NCBI GenBank assembly: GCA_045646145.1
Contig: JAZRKE010000003.1
Coordinates: 1 to 43,177 of the forward strand
Reading direction: 5' to 3'
Source of the DNA: SIG565 sp045646145
Lineage (GTDB): Bacteria > Bacillota > Clostridia > Oscillospirales > Acutalibacteraceae
Length of the DNA stretch: 43,177 nt
Positions 15,171 through 23,263 of the stretch are shown one piece after another. The notes under the pieces were generated by a model. That model ran no database searches. It worked only from the letters and a program-made list of their open reading frames with translations, and was not told the origin of the DNA. Within the stretch, counting starts at the first letter, position 1. Every line of letters begins with the position of its first letter. The position numbers were made by a program, and so were the translations under genes.

Positions 15171-17152
15171 ACGGTATATTCCTGGCGCATCATAACATGG
15201 TCCTGATATTCCTTATCCAGCTCCACGAAATATGCACTCCAGCCCCAGATACGAACAACAAGCTGAGCGTGGTTTTCGGGGTGAAGCTGAGCGTCGCGCA
15301 TAGCCTCGGCATTAACAGCATTAAGCTGGAGCTGATGACCGCCTAAATCGAAATACTGTTTTACAAGACGTGCTACCTTACCGATACTGTCGACATCATT
15401 AAACATTCCGCCGTGGAATTCGAGCGTTAACGGACCGCCATTTATAGCTTTTGCGAACTCGGGTTTTGAGAAGGAGGAAATCACCGAAATAGGTCCCGGA
15501 ATCTTTGCATAGATGCTGCAAGAGAAGTTGGTACCAAAGGGTTCACCTTTAAGTCTGCCATCGGGCGAAGCGCCGATTTCGGCAGCGTGCCATAAGTAAT
15601 ACATAGCCGAGCCTGTTCCTGCCCTCCAGATGCCGCCGCGGCAGTTCTTTTTGCCCTCAAGACCTTTTGAGAAAGTGTCAACCAATCGGCAAGCAAGGAT
15701 ATCTACCTCATCAATATTCTGACCGAACTTTGGTGTTTCATAGCGAAGCATCGATAACATTTCGGGATTATTCTCGAAGTTTTCGTCAACCGCCTTTATA
15801 AGCTCGTCGGCTGTGAATTTCTTTTCATCGAAAACATATTTCTTTATTGCCATAAGGCTGTCTGCCGCGGTGGCAATACCTGTACCGTGAACACCGAAGT
15901 TGTTGTATTTACCACCATCGGCAATATCGGGTACCGTCATCATAACCTTCATGAAGGGTGACGGAACAAACCATAAATCTTTCACCGACTCGGTAATTTT
16001 ATTGCACTCGGCAAAAATTTCGTCCTTTACAGCCTCAAAATACTCTTCAAATGTACCGGAGTTTCTGAGTGAATTATGAAGTGTTACATCAATTACCTTC
16101 GGATAAGAGAGCGCCGCAATATTGGCAACGTCGGCGCCAACGGCAGGGATAATAAACTCCCAACAAGCAGCAGTTGTGTAATTTACCGCATCGTTATGCT
16201 CATAACCGAGCGCTTTTAAAGCGGGAACAACTATATCATCATTATTATACTGTGGGAAGCCGAGACCTGCCTTAGTAAGCTCGGTGCCAAGCTCATAAAT
16301 TTCAATTGGAGTGTTTTTATTAACACGAAGGTTAATCTTCGGGTCGATAAGCTTTAAATTGTTGCTCGCTTTAAGGCATAATTTCGAGAAATCGTTAAAC
16401 ACTTCGTTTCCGTTTTCGTCCATACCGCCTAGCACTAAACTCTGACCGTTATCACCCTGCTGAACGCCCACATAGGTATCGCTATCCTTATTGAAGGACA
16501 GGAAGAAGTCCTCAACAAGCTCTAAAGCCGACTCCATAGTGTAAACGCCTGCATCCATATCTTTTTTAAAATAGGGATACATATATTTATCGAGTCTGCC
16601 GACTGTATTATGATAGTTACCCTCAAGCCACAAAGCGAAATGCACTATGCGGAAGAACTGCATAGCCTCGCGAAGATTTGTTGCAGGATATCTAGGCACT
16701 ACATTTAAAACCTCTACTATATCGGTGCGACCGATACGCTCTGCCTCGGCTTTATAGCGGTCGGCAAGGTCAATAATAGCATCGATACTGCGACGAGAAT
16801 ACTCATCTGCCGTTTCTCTTACCTTTAAAAGACCGAGAGATAAAATACGCTCATAGTCGGGCGATAAATTGGACATATAGCCAAGCTCGTGGATATAGTG
16901 TTTAGCCTTTATTTCCTCCCACTCTTTTTCGGTAAAGCAGTCGGGAATATTCGCAACCGTTCTTATAAAACAGATTTTCTCATCGGGTAAAATAACCGGT
17001 GTTTCCTCTTTTATAAGTCTTTCGAAGCGGTCGGTCATACGCTCGATTGGGGTCATTCCCTTTCTTGAATATTCCTCACCCAAGTTCCAATCAACTATAT
17101 GGCGGAACTCGTGGTGCTTTTTAGCAATTATGTAATGTAAAAGCTTGTTCAT
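15167..17152 (-). CDS. Glycyl radical enzyme, PFL-like family, subtype unknown
   Basis: 661 residues, shorter than the ~760-850 of most PFL-family enzymes. The catalytic Cys is Cys330 in TTAACWEF. The Cys-x-Glu arrangement (Glu332) is that of dehydratases, decarboxylases and C-N lyases of this superfamily, not the Cys-Cys of pyruvate formate-lyase. The glycyl loop is VVRIWGWSAYF with the radical Gly at residue 637, 25 residues from the end; most members have R-V/I-A/S/C-G-Y, so both flanking positions are Trp here. N-terminal RMTDRFERLIKEETPVI and the following IRTVANIPDCFT match the superfamily. Start ATG 17152 has GGAGGAG. It sits directly between a catalytically dead SGNH protein and its activase. 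Substrate unknown; pyruvate as substrate is unlikely. Confidence 0.88.
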   Translation of the reverse strand: MNKLLHYIIAKKHHEFRHIVDWNLGEEYSRKGMTPIERMTDRFERLIKEETPVILPDEKICFIRTVANIPDCFTEKEWEEIKAKHYIHELGYMSNLSPDYERILSLGLLKVRETADEYSRRSIDAIIDLADRYKAEAERIGRTDIVEVLNVVPRYPATNLREAMQFFRIVHFALWLEGNYHNTVGRLDKYMYPYFKKDMDAGVYTMESALELVEDFFLSFNKDSDTYVGVQQGDNGQSLVLGGMDENGNEVFNDFSKLCLKASNNLKLIDPKINLRVNKNTPIEIYELGTELTKAGLGFPQYNNDDIVVPALKALGYEHNDAVNYTTAACWEFIIPAVGADVANIAALSYPKVIDVTLHNSLRNSGTFEEYFEAVKDEIFAECNKITESVKDLWFVPSPFMKVMMTVPDIADGGKYNNFGVHGTGIATAADSLMAIKKYVFDEKKFTADELIKAVDENFENNPEMLSMLRYETPKFGQNIDEVDILACRLVDTFSKGLEGKKNCRGGIWRAGTGSAMYYLWHAAEIGASPDGRLKGEPFGTNFSCSIYAKIPGPISVISSFSKPEFAKAINGGPLTLEFHGGMFNDVDSIGKVARLVKQYFDLGGHQLQLNAVNAEAMRDAQLHPENHAQLVVRIWGWSAYFVELDKEYQDHVMMRQEYTV

Positions 17153-17181
17153 AAAATCTCCTCCATTATATAAATATTTAA

Positions 17182-17838
17182 CTATTTAAAAATCTTTACA
17201 ACCTCAAATGTAAGCTTTTTGTAGCCTGCATCGGTGAACAGAGCGCCGTTTTGGGCTCGATCCAGAATAATTTTTTCACAAAAAGTGCCTAAATCGGCAA
17301 ATTTAGCGTTTTTATCAGCGGCTAACACCTCGAGAGTTTTATTAAACCCAAAAATACGTGTGTTCATATCCTTGCAGAATTTTTTCGGGTCAACCATTGT
17401 GTGAGCAACAAATACAAGATTAGCATTCTTCTGCTTTTCGCCTATTAAATTGGCCACTTTTAAAAGAGTCTCGCCAAACTTAGTAGGCGTTTCATTTCCA
17501 AGTACCGTAGGGGTAAAGCAAATAACGTCATATTCCTTTCTTGCGGCTGTGAGGGCATACCTCAGGCGCTCTATATACAGCGCATCGCACATAGGAATAG
17601 AGCCTGTCTGACGATGGACACTCCACTCATTACCCAAAAGCTCCTCGTAGTAAAAACTCATACCCTCGGTTACAGCATCACCAATAATCAGCACCCGCTT
17701 TTTGCCATCGGTGTAAAGCGACGGAAGCCAGGTACGCGACCAGATTTTCTCGGCAGTTTCCTTGCCGTCAACATATTCTGCCAATCGCTGTGTAGACATA
17801 TAATCGGAAAATTTACTACGCTTTGAATCTACAACCAT
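17182..17838 (-). CDS. SGNH-fold pseudohydrolase
   Basis: 218 residues counted from ATG 17838, which has AGGTGG five bases upstream; a GTG at 17847 would add three residues. The fold and length match the upstream neighbour, and the two align along their length (LIIGDAVTEGM vs LIVGDSITGGI; NGALFTDAGYKKLTFEV vs DGIHYNKDGSRKLAFQV). Every catalytic position is changed: Ser to Ala (Ala55), the C-terminal Asp to Asn and His to Leu. The block III Asn region (FNNGG) is replaced by FTPTV. No frameshift or stop is present and the gene is tightly packed in the operon, so it looks like a maintained non-catalytic protein, perhaps a partner or binding subunit of the active paralogue. Confidence 0.85.
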   Translation of the reverse strand: MVVDSKRSKFSDYMSTQRLAEYVDGKETAEKIWSRTWLPSLYTDGKKRVLIIGDAVTEGMSFYYEELLGNEWSVHRQTGSIPMCDALYIERLRYALTAARKEYDVICFTPTVLGNETPTKFGETLLKVANLIGEKQKNANLVFVAHTMVDPKKFCKDMNTRIFGFNKTLEVLAADKNAKFADLGTFCEKIILDRAQNGALFTDAGYKKLTFEVVKIFK

Positions 17839-17847
17839 TTCTGCCAC

Positions 17848-18504
17848 CTACCTTGCAAATTTCATAACCTGAAAGGCAAGCTTTCGGCTACCGTCTTTAT
17901 TATAGTGTATACCGTCGAACACATGGTCATCCTTGATTTTTAAGGAATAAACTGCCAAATCATTAAGAGAGAAGCCGAACTCCTCACAAAGCTTTCTACA
18001 AATTTGGTCACGTTTTTCGGTATGCATATGCCAGCTTTCAAGCGGCTTTACAAAGGTACCGTCGGGCTCGGGAACATATGTAGAAACACAGGTTGCCAAC
18101 ACTATTTTAGCACCCGAGTGAAGCTCACGCATAAGAGAAATTGCCTCGCGATATGCTTCTTCATATTCTTCGGGTGTTTCAAGCCCGTGTCCGCCGTTAT
18201 TAAAGTGGATAACATCGTAAGGCATCCGTGACTGCATTAAGGCATTACGAAATGTCGGAATAAAATCACGGTCATTAATCGGTAGCGAGGTTGTAAAGGA
18301 ATCCACCGTCCAGTTACAGTTTGCAACCTCGTCAATAACACTATAAATGCCTCCTGTAATGCTATCACCCACAATAAGCATTCTTTTTTTATCTTTTTCG
18401 TACAGTCCGTTAATGTTTATATAATCCCAGATTGTTTCTTCGGTAGGATATTCTTTTTTTGCAATTACAACCGTTTGTGTTTCGTCAATAGCTATATGTG
18501 ACAT
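17848..18504 (-). CDS. SGNH/GDSL-family hydrolase, active paralogue in GRE operon
   Basis: 218-residue cytoplasmic SGNH hydrolase. Block I MLIVGDSITGG (Ser48), block III IHFNNGGHGLE and the C-terminal FDGIHYNKDGS (Asp197, His200) form a complete catalytic set. About 40 residues precede the GDS motif. Start ATG 18504 has AGGTGGTG upstream. The gene follows nrdG by 13 bp and touches the pseudohydrolase gene, so it lies in one run nrdD-nrdG-SGNH-pseudoSGNH-GRE-activase. It is distinct from the two SGNH genes at 0.5-2.5 kb, lacking their inserted domain. Esterase or acetylhydrolase activity is likely; the substrate is not evident. Confidence 0.87.
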   Translation of the reverse strand: MSHIAIDETQTVVIAKKEYPTEETIWDYININGLYEKDKKRMLIVGDSITGGIYSVIDEVANCNWTVDSFTTSLPINDRDFIPTFRNALMQSRMPYDVIHFNNGGHGLETPEEYEEAYREAISLMRELHSGAKIVLATCVSTYVPEPDGTFVKPLESWHMHTEKRDQICRKLCEEFGFSLNDLAVYSLKIKDDHVFDGIHYNKDGSRKLAFQVMKFAR

Positions 18505-18517
18505 TTTTTTACACCAC

Positions 18518-19045
18518 CTATTTAAGTTCCTCTACCCAACAGATTTCATTTTTTTTGAGTGTTCTCTGAACGTCAATTACACGCTGATTAGAGGAGCCGC
18601 GGAATTTAAGGGTTATATCCTTTTTCTCTTCAACAAATCGTCCGTCAACCAACACGTCAATATAGGATAACATTTCTCTTGTATTTTCGGTGTTAGCACG
18701 GCTATCTCCTAATAATTCTTCGTCGAGTAAAAACCCTGTATAACACCAAATATCCTTATTTGGAAATTCGGTCTTTATCCGACGCAGCAGCTTTATAAGC
18801 TCGGGCTGATTTTCAGGCTCAAACGGCTCGCCGCCGAGCAAAGAAAAACCCCCTATAAAGTCGGGCTTCATCAATTTTATTATATCATCGGCGGTGTCTT
18901 CTGTAAAGGGTTTTCCGTAAGAAAAATCCCAGGTATCGCTATTGAAACAGTTTTTACAGTGGTGCCTGCAGCCCGAAACAAACAAAGATACCCTTACGCC
19001 GAGGCCATTTGCTATATCATTTTTCTTTATCTCTCCATAATTCAT
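18518..19045 (-). CDS. nrdG: Anaerobic ribonucleotide reductase activating protein NrdG
   Basis: 175-residue radical SAM activase of NrdD. The cluster motif is SGCRHHCKNCFN (Cys-x3-Cys-x2-Cys), preceded by the family start MNYGEIKKNDIANGLGVR and followed by LLGGEPFEPEN. Start ATG 19045 has GGAGGTAATT directly upstream; an in-frame ATG at 19069 falls inside the preceding hairpin. It lies 57 bp downstream of nrdD, with a terminator-like hairpin in the gap. Confidence 0.97.
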   Translation of the reverse strand: MNYGEIKKNDIANGLGVRVSLFVSGCRHHCKNCFNSDTWDFSYGKPFTEDTADDIIKLMKPDFIGGFSLLGGEPFEPENQPELIKLLRRIKTEFPNKDIWCYTGFLLDEELLGDSRANTENTREMLSYIDVLVDGRFVEEKKDITLKFRGSSNQRVIDVQRTLKKNEICWVEELK

Positions 19046-19067
19046 AATTACCTCCGATTTTATGGGC

Positions 19068-19099
19068 AAAAACTCCGAGTTTTACAACTCGGAGTTTAT
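19068..19099 (-). terminator. Hairpin between nrdD and nrdG
   Basis: 12-bp perfect stem AAACTCCGAGTT / AACTCGGAGTTT with GTAA loop and a short T-run (minus strand) before nrdG. It looks like a partial terminator or a processing/stability element that lowers nrdG and downstream expression relative to nrdD. Confidence 0.75.
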
Positions 19100-19102
19100 T
19101 AA

Positions 19103-21280
19103 TTATAAGTGCAATACTCTTTCCTTTATTTCCTGAGTTCTGCCCTGATTCCAATACTGTGTACCGATATATCCGCAGGTGCGTCTTGCTACATTCATTT
19201 TAGCCTGGTCGGTGTTGCCGCACTTCGGACAGCGCCAGATAAGCTTTCCGTGCTCATCCTTTATAACCTCAATTTCACCGTCGAAACCACATTCCTGACA
19301 GTAATCGCTCTTAGTGTTAAGCTCGGCATACATAATATTTTCATAAATATACTGCATAACCGATAAAACTGCGGGCAGATTATCCTGCATATTTGGTACC
19401 TCTACATAGGAAATAGCGCCACCCGGAGATAAATCCTGGAACTTAGCCTCAAGTGCTAATTTATCAAAGGCATCAATAGGCTCGGTTACGTGAACATGGT
19501 AGCTGTTTGTAATATAGTTTTTATCGGTAACACCCGGAACTATACCAAAACGAGCCTGCAAACACTTGGAGAATTTATAGGTTGTACTCTCAAGCGGAGT
19601 GCCGTAAAGCGAATAGTCAATATTCTCTGCAGCCTTCCACTTTGCTGTGTACTCATTGAGTTTTTTCATAATTTCGAGTCCCAGCGCTTCGCCCTCGGGC
19701 TCGGTTAATTTTTTACCGTTCAGCGAATATACGCACTCCCAAAGACCTGCAAAGCCGAGCGAAATGGTTGAATATCCGCCGTGAAGCAAACTGTCAATGG
19801 TCTCTCCCTTTTTAAGTCGGGCAAGGGCACCATACTGCCAGAGGATAGGAGCGGCATCAGAAAGAGTGCCTGTAAGGCGCTCGTGACGGCACTGTAAAGC
19901 TCTATGGCAAAGTTCCATTCTATCATCAAAAATCTGCCAAAATTTATCCATATCTCCGCCGGCAGAAAGACCTATATCAACAAGGTTTACGGTTACAACA
20001 CCCTGATTAAAGCGTCCGTAATACTTCGGTTTTCCATCCTTATCAACAAATGGGGTTAAGAAACTGCGGCAGCCCATACAGGTATAGCAGTTGCCGTTAC
20101 CGTTCTTATCAACCTTATTTTTAAGCATAATCTTTTCAGAGATATAATCGGGCACCATTCTCTTTGCAGTACATTTAGCTGCAAGCTTGGTAAGATACCA
20201 AAAGCGTGTACCCTCTTTAATATTATCCTCTTCAAGCACATAAATGAGTTTTGGGAAAGCGGGTGTAATCCAAACGCCCTCCTCATTTTTAACGCCCTGA
20301 ATACGCTGAGTCAGGGTTTCCTCGATAATAAGCGCAAGGTCGGCCTTTTCCTGCTCGTTCTTGGCTTCATTAAGATACATAAATACCGTTACAAAGGGAG
20401 CCTGACCATTGGTGGTAAGTAATGTTACTACCTGATACTGAATTGTCTGAACTCCTTTTCTGATTTCATCACGAAGCCTCTTTTCAACGATTTTATTAAG
20501 CTTATCGTCCGACACTTCCATATCGATAGCCTCAAACTCCTCAGCAACCTGACGTCTGAGTTTTTCACGGCTAATCTGAACAAAGGGAGCTAAATGGGTA
20601 AGGGATATACTTTGTCCGCCATACTGATTAGATGCTACCTGAGCGATAATCTGTGTAGCAATGTTACAGGCGGTTGAAAAACTGTGCGGCTTCTCAATAA
20701 AGGTTCCGCTTATAACGGTACCGTTCTGTAACATATCCTCTAAATTTACCAAATCGCAGTTATGCATATGCTGAGCAAAATAATCAGCATCATGGAAATG
20801 AATAATTCCTTGATCGTGAGCCTCAACAATATCGCTAGGCAAGAGTATACGCTTGGTGATATCCTTGCTTACCTCACCCGCCATATAATCGCGCTGAACA
20901 CTATTAACGGTTGGGTTTTTATTGGAATTTTCCTGCTTAACCTCTTCATTATTGCACTCGATAAGAGATAAAATCTGCTCATCTGTGGTGTTGGCTTTAC
21001 GGATTAGCGCACGGTTATAACGGTATTTGATATACCTTCTTGCAACCTTGAACGCCTGCTTCTGCATAATACCGTTCTCAACCAAGTCCTGAATTTCCTC
21101 AACGCTGAGCGCTCTGTCTACAGCACCGCAGGTATTTTTAACACTTTGCGCAATATCGTTAATCTGCTCCGGAGTCATACGCTCTGATTCATTAACGCTT
21201 TCATTCGCCTTCGTAATAGCTACAATAATCTTATTAATGTCAAAAGTTTCTTCCGAGCCGCTTCGTTTAATAATCTGCAT
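19103..21280 (-). CDS. nrdD: Anaerobic (class III) ribonucleoside-triphosphate reductase
   Basis: 725-residue oxygen-sensitive reductase that makes dNTPs from NTPs using a glycyl radical. It has an N-terminal ATP-cone (QIIKRSGSEETFDINKII), the substrate-domain Cys motif NGNCYTCMGCRSF, a C-terminal zinc site (CQECG ... CPKC), and the glycyl loop ARRTCGYIGTQYW. Start ATG 21280 is set by GGGGAGG. The presence of an ATP-cone implies dATP/ATP control. A good promoter and an NrdR box lie upstream. It is the first of a six-gene minus-strand run that also carries the second glycyl radical system. Confidence 0.98.
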   Translation of the reverse strand: MQIIKRSGSEETFDINKIIVAITKANESVNESERMTPEQINDIAQSVKNTCGAVDRALSVEEIQDLVENGIMQKQAFKVARRYIKYRYNRALIRKANTTDEQILSLIECNNEEVKQENSNKNPTVNSVQRDYMAGEVSKDITKRILLPSDIVEAHDQGIIHFHDADYFAQHMHNCDLVNLEDMLQNGTVISGTFIEKPHSFSTACNIATQIIAQVASNQYGGQSISLTHLAPFVQISREKLRRQVAEEFEAIDMEVSDDKLNKIVEKRLRDEIRKGVQTIQYQVVTLLTTNGQAPFVTVFMYLNEAKNEQEKADLALIIEETLTQRIQGVKNEEGVWITPAFPKLIYVLEEDNIKEGTRFWYLTKLAAKCTAKRMVPDYISEKIMLKNKVDKNGNGNCYTCMGCRSFLTPFVDKDGKPKYYGRFNQGVVTVNLVDIGLSAGGDMDKFWQIFDDRMELCHRALQCRHERLTGTLSDAAPILWQYGALARLKKGETIDSLLHGGYSTISLGFAGLWECVYSLNGKKLTEPEGEALGLEIMKKLNEYTAKWKAAENIDYSLYGTPLESTTYKFSKCLQARFGIVPGVTDKNYITNSYHVHVTEPIDAFDKLALEAKFQDLSPGGAISYVEVPNMQDNLPAVLSVMQYIYENIMYAELNTKSDYCQECGFDGEIEVIKDEHGKLIWRCPKCGNTDQAKMNVARRTCGYIGTQYWNQGRTQEIKERVLHL

Positions 21281-21296
21281 AAATTTACCTCCCCAT

Positions 21297-21312
21297 TCAC
21301 TATATATTGTGT
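21297..21312. promoter_or_regulatory. NrdR-box-like palindrome upstream of nrdD
   Basis: The 16-mer TCACTATATATTGTGT matches the NrdR box consensus acaCwAtATaTwGtgt at all but the first position. It lies 17-32 bp before the nrdD start. A weaker half-site copy (ACACAATATATATGTA) is at 21443-21458. Confidence 0.65.
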
Positions 21313-21363
21313 TTTGCCTGATTTCACGGCACAAATTATGCCGTTTTTTAGGCGAGCAAATAT

Positions 21364-21391
21364 ATTATATCACAATTTTTTTATTTTTCAA
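21364..21391 (-). promoter_or_regulatory. Promoter of nrdD
   Basis: Minus strand TTGAAA (21391-21386), 16-bp spacer, TATAAT (21369-21364). The transcript would carry a ~75-nt leader with a small CGGCA/TGCCG hairpin and the NrdR-box-like palindrome. Confidence 0.75.
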
Positions 21392-21502
21392 TAGGCAAAA
21401 CCACAATATTTGCTGTTTTTTTATGGTAAAGTGAATTTTTGTACACAATATATATGTATTAAGGGGGAATTTTATCCATTTTACCAAATCGACAAAATGC
21501 CA

Positions 21503-21537
21503 CAAAAAATAACACCCTAAAAAAGGGTGTTAAAAAA
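21503..21537 (-). terminator. Terminator after sortase gene
   Basis: Stem AACACCCT / AGGGTGTT followed by ATTTTTT on the minus strand, directly after the sortase stop. It closes the five-gene DUF512-der-plsY-gpsA-sortase unit. Confidence 0.88.
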
Positions 21538-22281
21538 TTATTCACTTTCATAACCTACAACTATATATCTTCCCTCTCCTGAACAGGTTGAGAGGGTAAT
21601 AAGCTTTTGCGGATATGTTGGGGTTATCCCGCTTTCATATAGGTCTATAGACTTTAAATATTTTATTCGATTATTATAAGCCTCTTCGGTATCGGCCTCT
21701 ATAAAAGAATACCATTTATCGTTAGGCGCTATCTGAGCCGCTGCAAAAACGGTGAATTTGTGTACCTTATCTGCTGTTTGATACTCAATAACGGGATAAT
21801 CTCTCATATGCTGTAGAGAACGGTACCATCTTAGCTGATTAAACATAGTTCCGTTTTTCATATTATGACCATACAGAATAGTATTTTCACTGTTCCCATC
21901 ACATCTCGCATCTGCAAAGGGTGTTCCCGAATATGAATATTTACCTTGAAAATTTAAATGCAGATATTTTTCAGGGTCATTAGGGGTGTGCATTACAGGA
22001 TAATTAATAATGGTACCATCAACATAAATCCAGCCTATGCAATCGCTATTGGCACTGAGTATCGCCGAAATATCTCTTACCATCTCAACCGTTTCGGTTT
22101 CTTCTTCGGTTTCTTCCGCCTTCTCAGCAGATGCGATTACAACAAGATTTGAAAGCTCCTCAAAATCATTCTGCTCTTTTTTACCTATTACAATACTGCG
22201 CACAAGCATAAATAACGATACGCACATTATGACTGCCAAAACTGCTATTAATATATTATAAACCGAAATTTTTCTTTTCAT
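21538..22281 (-). CDS. Class B sortase
   Basis: 247-residue membrane-anchored transpeptidase. It has one N-terminal membrane helix (about 8-30), a Glu-rich stretch (52-66), then the sortase barrel with TILYGHNMKNGTMF (His139), ITLSTC (Cys233) and GEGRYIVVG (Arg238). The helix-rich N-terminal part and the YGHNM motif place it in class B. No substrate with a sorting signal was seen in this window. It follows gpsA by 1 bp, in a phospholipid/GTPase operon, so co-transcription may be accidental. Confidence 0.93.
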   Translation of the reverse strand: MKRKISVYNILIAVLAVIMCVSLFMLVRSIVIGKKEQNDFEELSNLVVIASAEKAEETEEETETVEMVRDISAILSANSDCIGWIYVDGTIINYPVMHTPNDPEKYLHLNFQGKYSYSGTPFADARCDGNSENTILYGHNMKNGTMFNQLRWYRSLQHMRDYPVIEYQTADKVHKFTVFAAAQIAPNDKWYSFIEADTEEAYNNRIKYLKSIDLYESGITPTYPQKLITLSTCSGEGRYIVVGYESE

Positions 22282-22282
22282 A

Positions 22283-23263
22283 TTACTCCGTTCTGAGCGG
22301 TCGGCCTAAAAGAGTATCGATGGCGTCGCGCGCAGATTTATTCTCATATAAAATTTCATAGCACTGCTCAATAATCGGTAGCTCTACCCCATATTTAATA
22401 GACAGATTATGGGCGTGCTTAGCAGCAAAATATCCTTCAACCGTACCTATGGTTTTAAGCGCTTCACATACCTTTACACCTTCGCCCACCAGTTTTCCGA
22501 AACGATTATTTCGACTATGAACAGATAGGCAGGTAACTATTAAATCACCTATGCCCGAAAGACCTAAAAATGTGTGTTCACTTGCACCCATCTGGGCGCC
22601 AAGCCTTGTCATTTCACTGAGTCCCCTCGTCATAATTGCGGCGCGTGTGTTGTCGCCAAGACCGAGACCCGCGCAAATTCCTGAGCAGACAGCGATTACA
22701 TTTTTGAGTGCTCCGCCGATTTCAACACCTGTTACATCATTATTGGTGTATATGCGGAAATTTTCGGTGGAAAGTAAATTCTGCACCTGCTCGGCTGCCA
22801 ATATGTTTTGCGATGCCGAAACTACCGTTGTAGGAAGATTTCTGGCAACCTCTTCGGCATGAGATGGACCAGACAGCACCACAAGTGTACTCTCGGGCAA
22901 AACTTCTGTTATCACATCGCTTAAGAGTCTTCCCGTCTCCTTTTCAAATCCCTTGGCAACATTTACTATTATTCCTGCGTTCTTTACCTTTTTTAGCTGT
23001 TCGGCAGCAGATTTAACCGCAACACTCGGCACTGCAATAATAGTAACATCACTACCCTCCGCGATAGTAATATCGGTAGTAATGCCAATTTCCTCAGCTA
23101 AATAAACATCCTTTAAAAGACGCTCGTTAGTGCGTTTTGTGAGAAGCAAATTTACTTCATCCTCAAAAGGCGACCAGATATTTACGGTATGATTTTTTGA
23201 TGCGGCAACAATTGCTAAAGCCATACCCCAACCGCCTGCTCCAAGGACCGTTACTTTCGCCAT
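22283..23263 (-). CDS. gpsA: Glycerol-3-phosphate dehydrogenase (NAD(P)+)
   Basis: 326-residue enzyme reducing dihydroxyacetone phosphate to sn-glycerol-3-phosphate for phospholipid synthesis. The dinucleotide-binding loop is VLGAGGWGMALA, with VVLSGPSHAEEVA, GGALKNVIAVCSGI (catalytic Lys) and GLGDNTRAAIMTRGL. Length is normal. It overlaps plsY by one base, so the enzyme making G3P and the enzyme using it are translationally coupled. Confidence 0.98.
   Translation of the reverse strand: MAKVTVLGAGGWGMALAIVAASKNHTVNIWSPFEDEVNLLLTKRTNERLLKDVYLAEEIGITTDITIAEGSDVTIIAVPSVAVKSAAEQLKKVKNAGIIVNVAKGFEKETGRLLSDVITEVLPESTLVVLSGPSHAEEVARNLPTTVVSASQNILAAEQVQNLLSTENFRIYTNNDVTGVEIGGALKNVIAVCSGICAGLGLGDNTRAAIMTRGLSEMTRLGAQMGASEHTFLGLSGIGDLIVTCLSVHSRNNRFGKLVGEGVKVCEALKTIGTVEGYFAAKHAHNLSIKYGVELPIIEQCYEILYENKSARDAIDTLLGRPLRTE

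Noticed and set aside
14358..17152. Annotation of the glycyl radical pair as pyruvate formate-lyase (pflB/pflA)
   Set aside because: The catalytic region has Cys-x-Glu rather than Cys-Cys, and the activase carries a ferredoxin-like insert absent from PFL activase.
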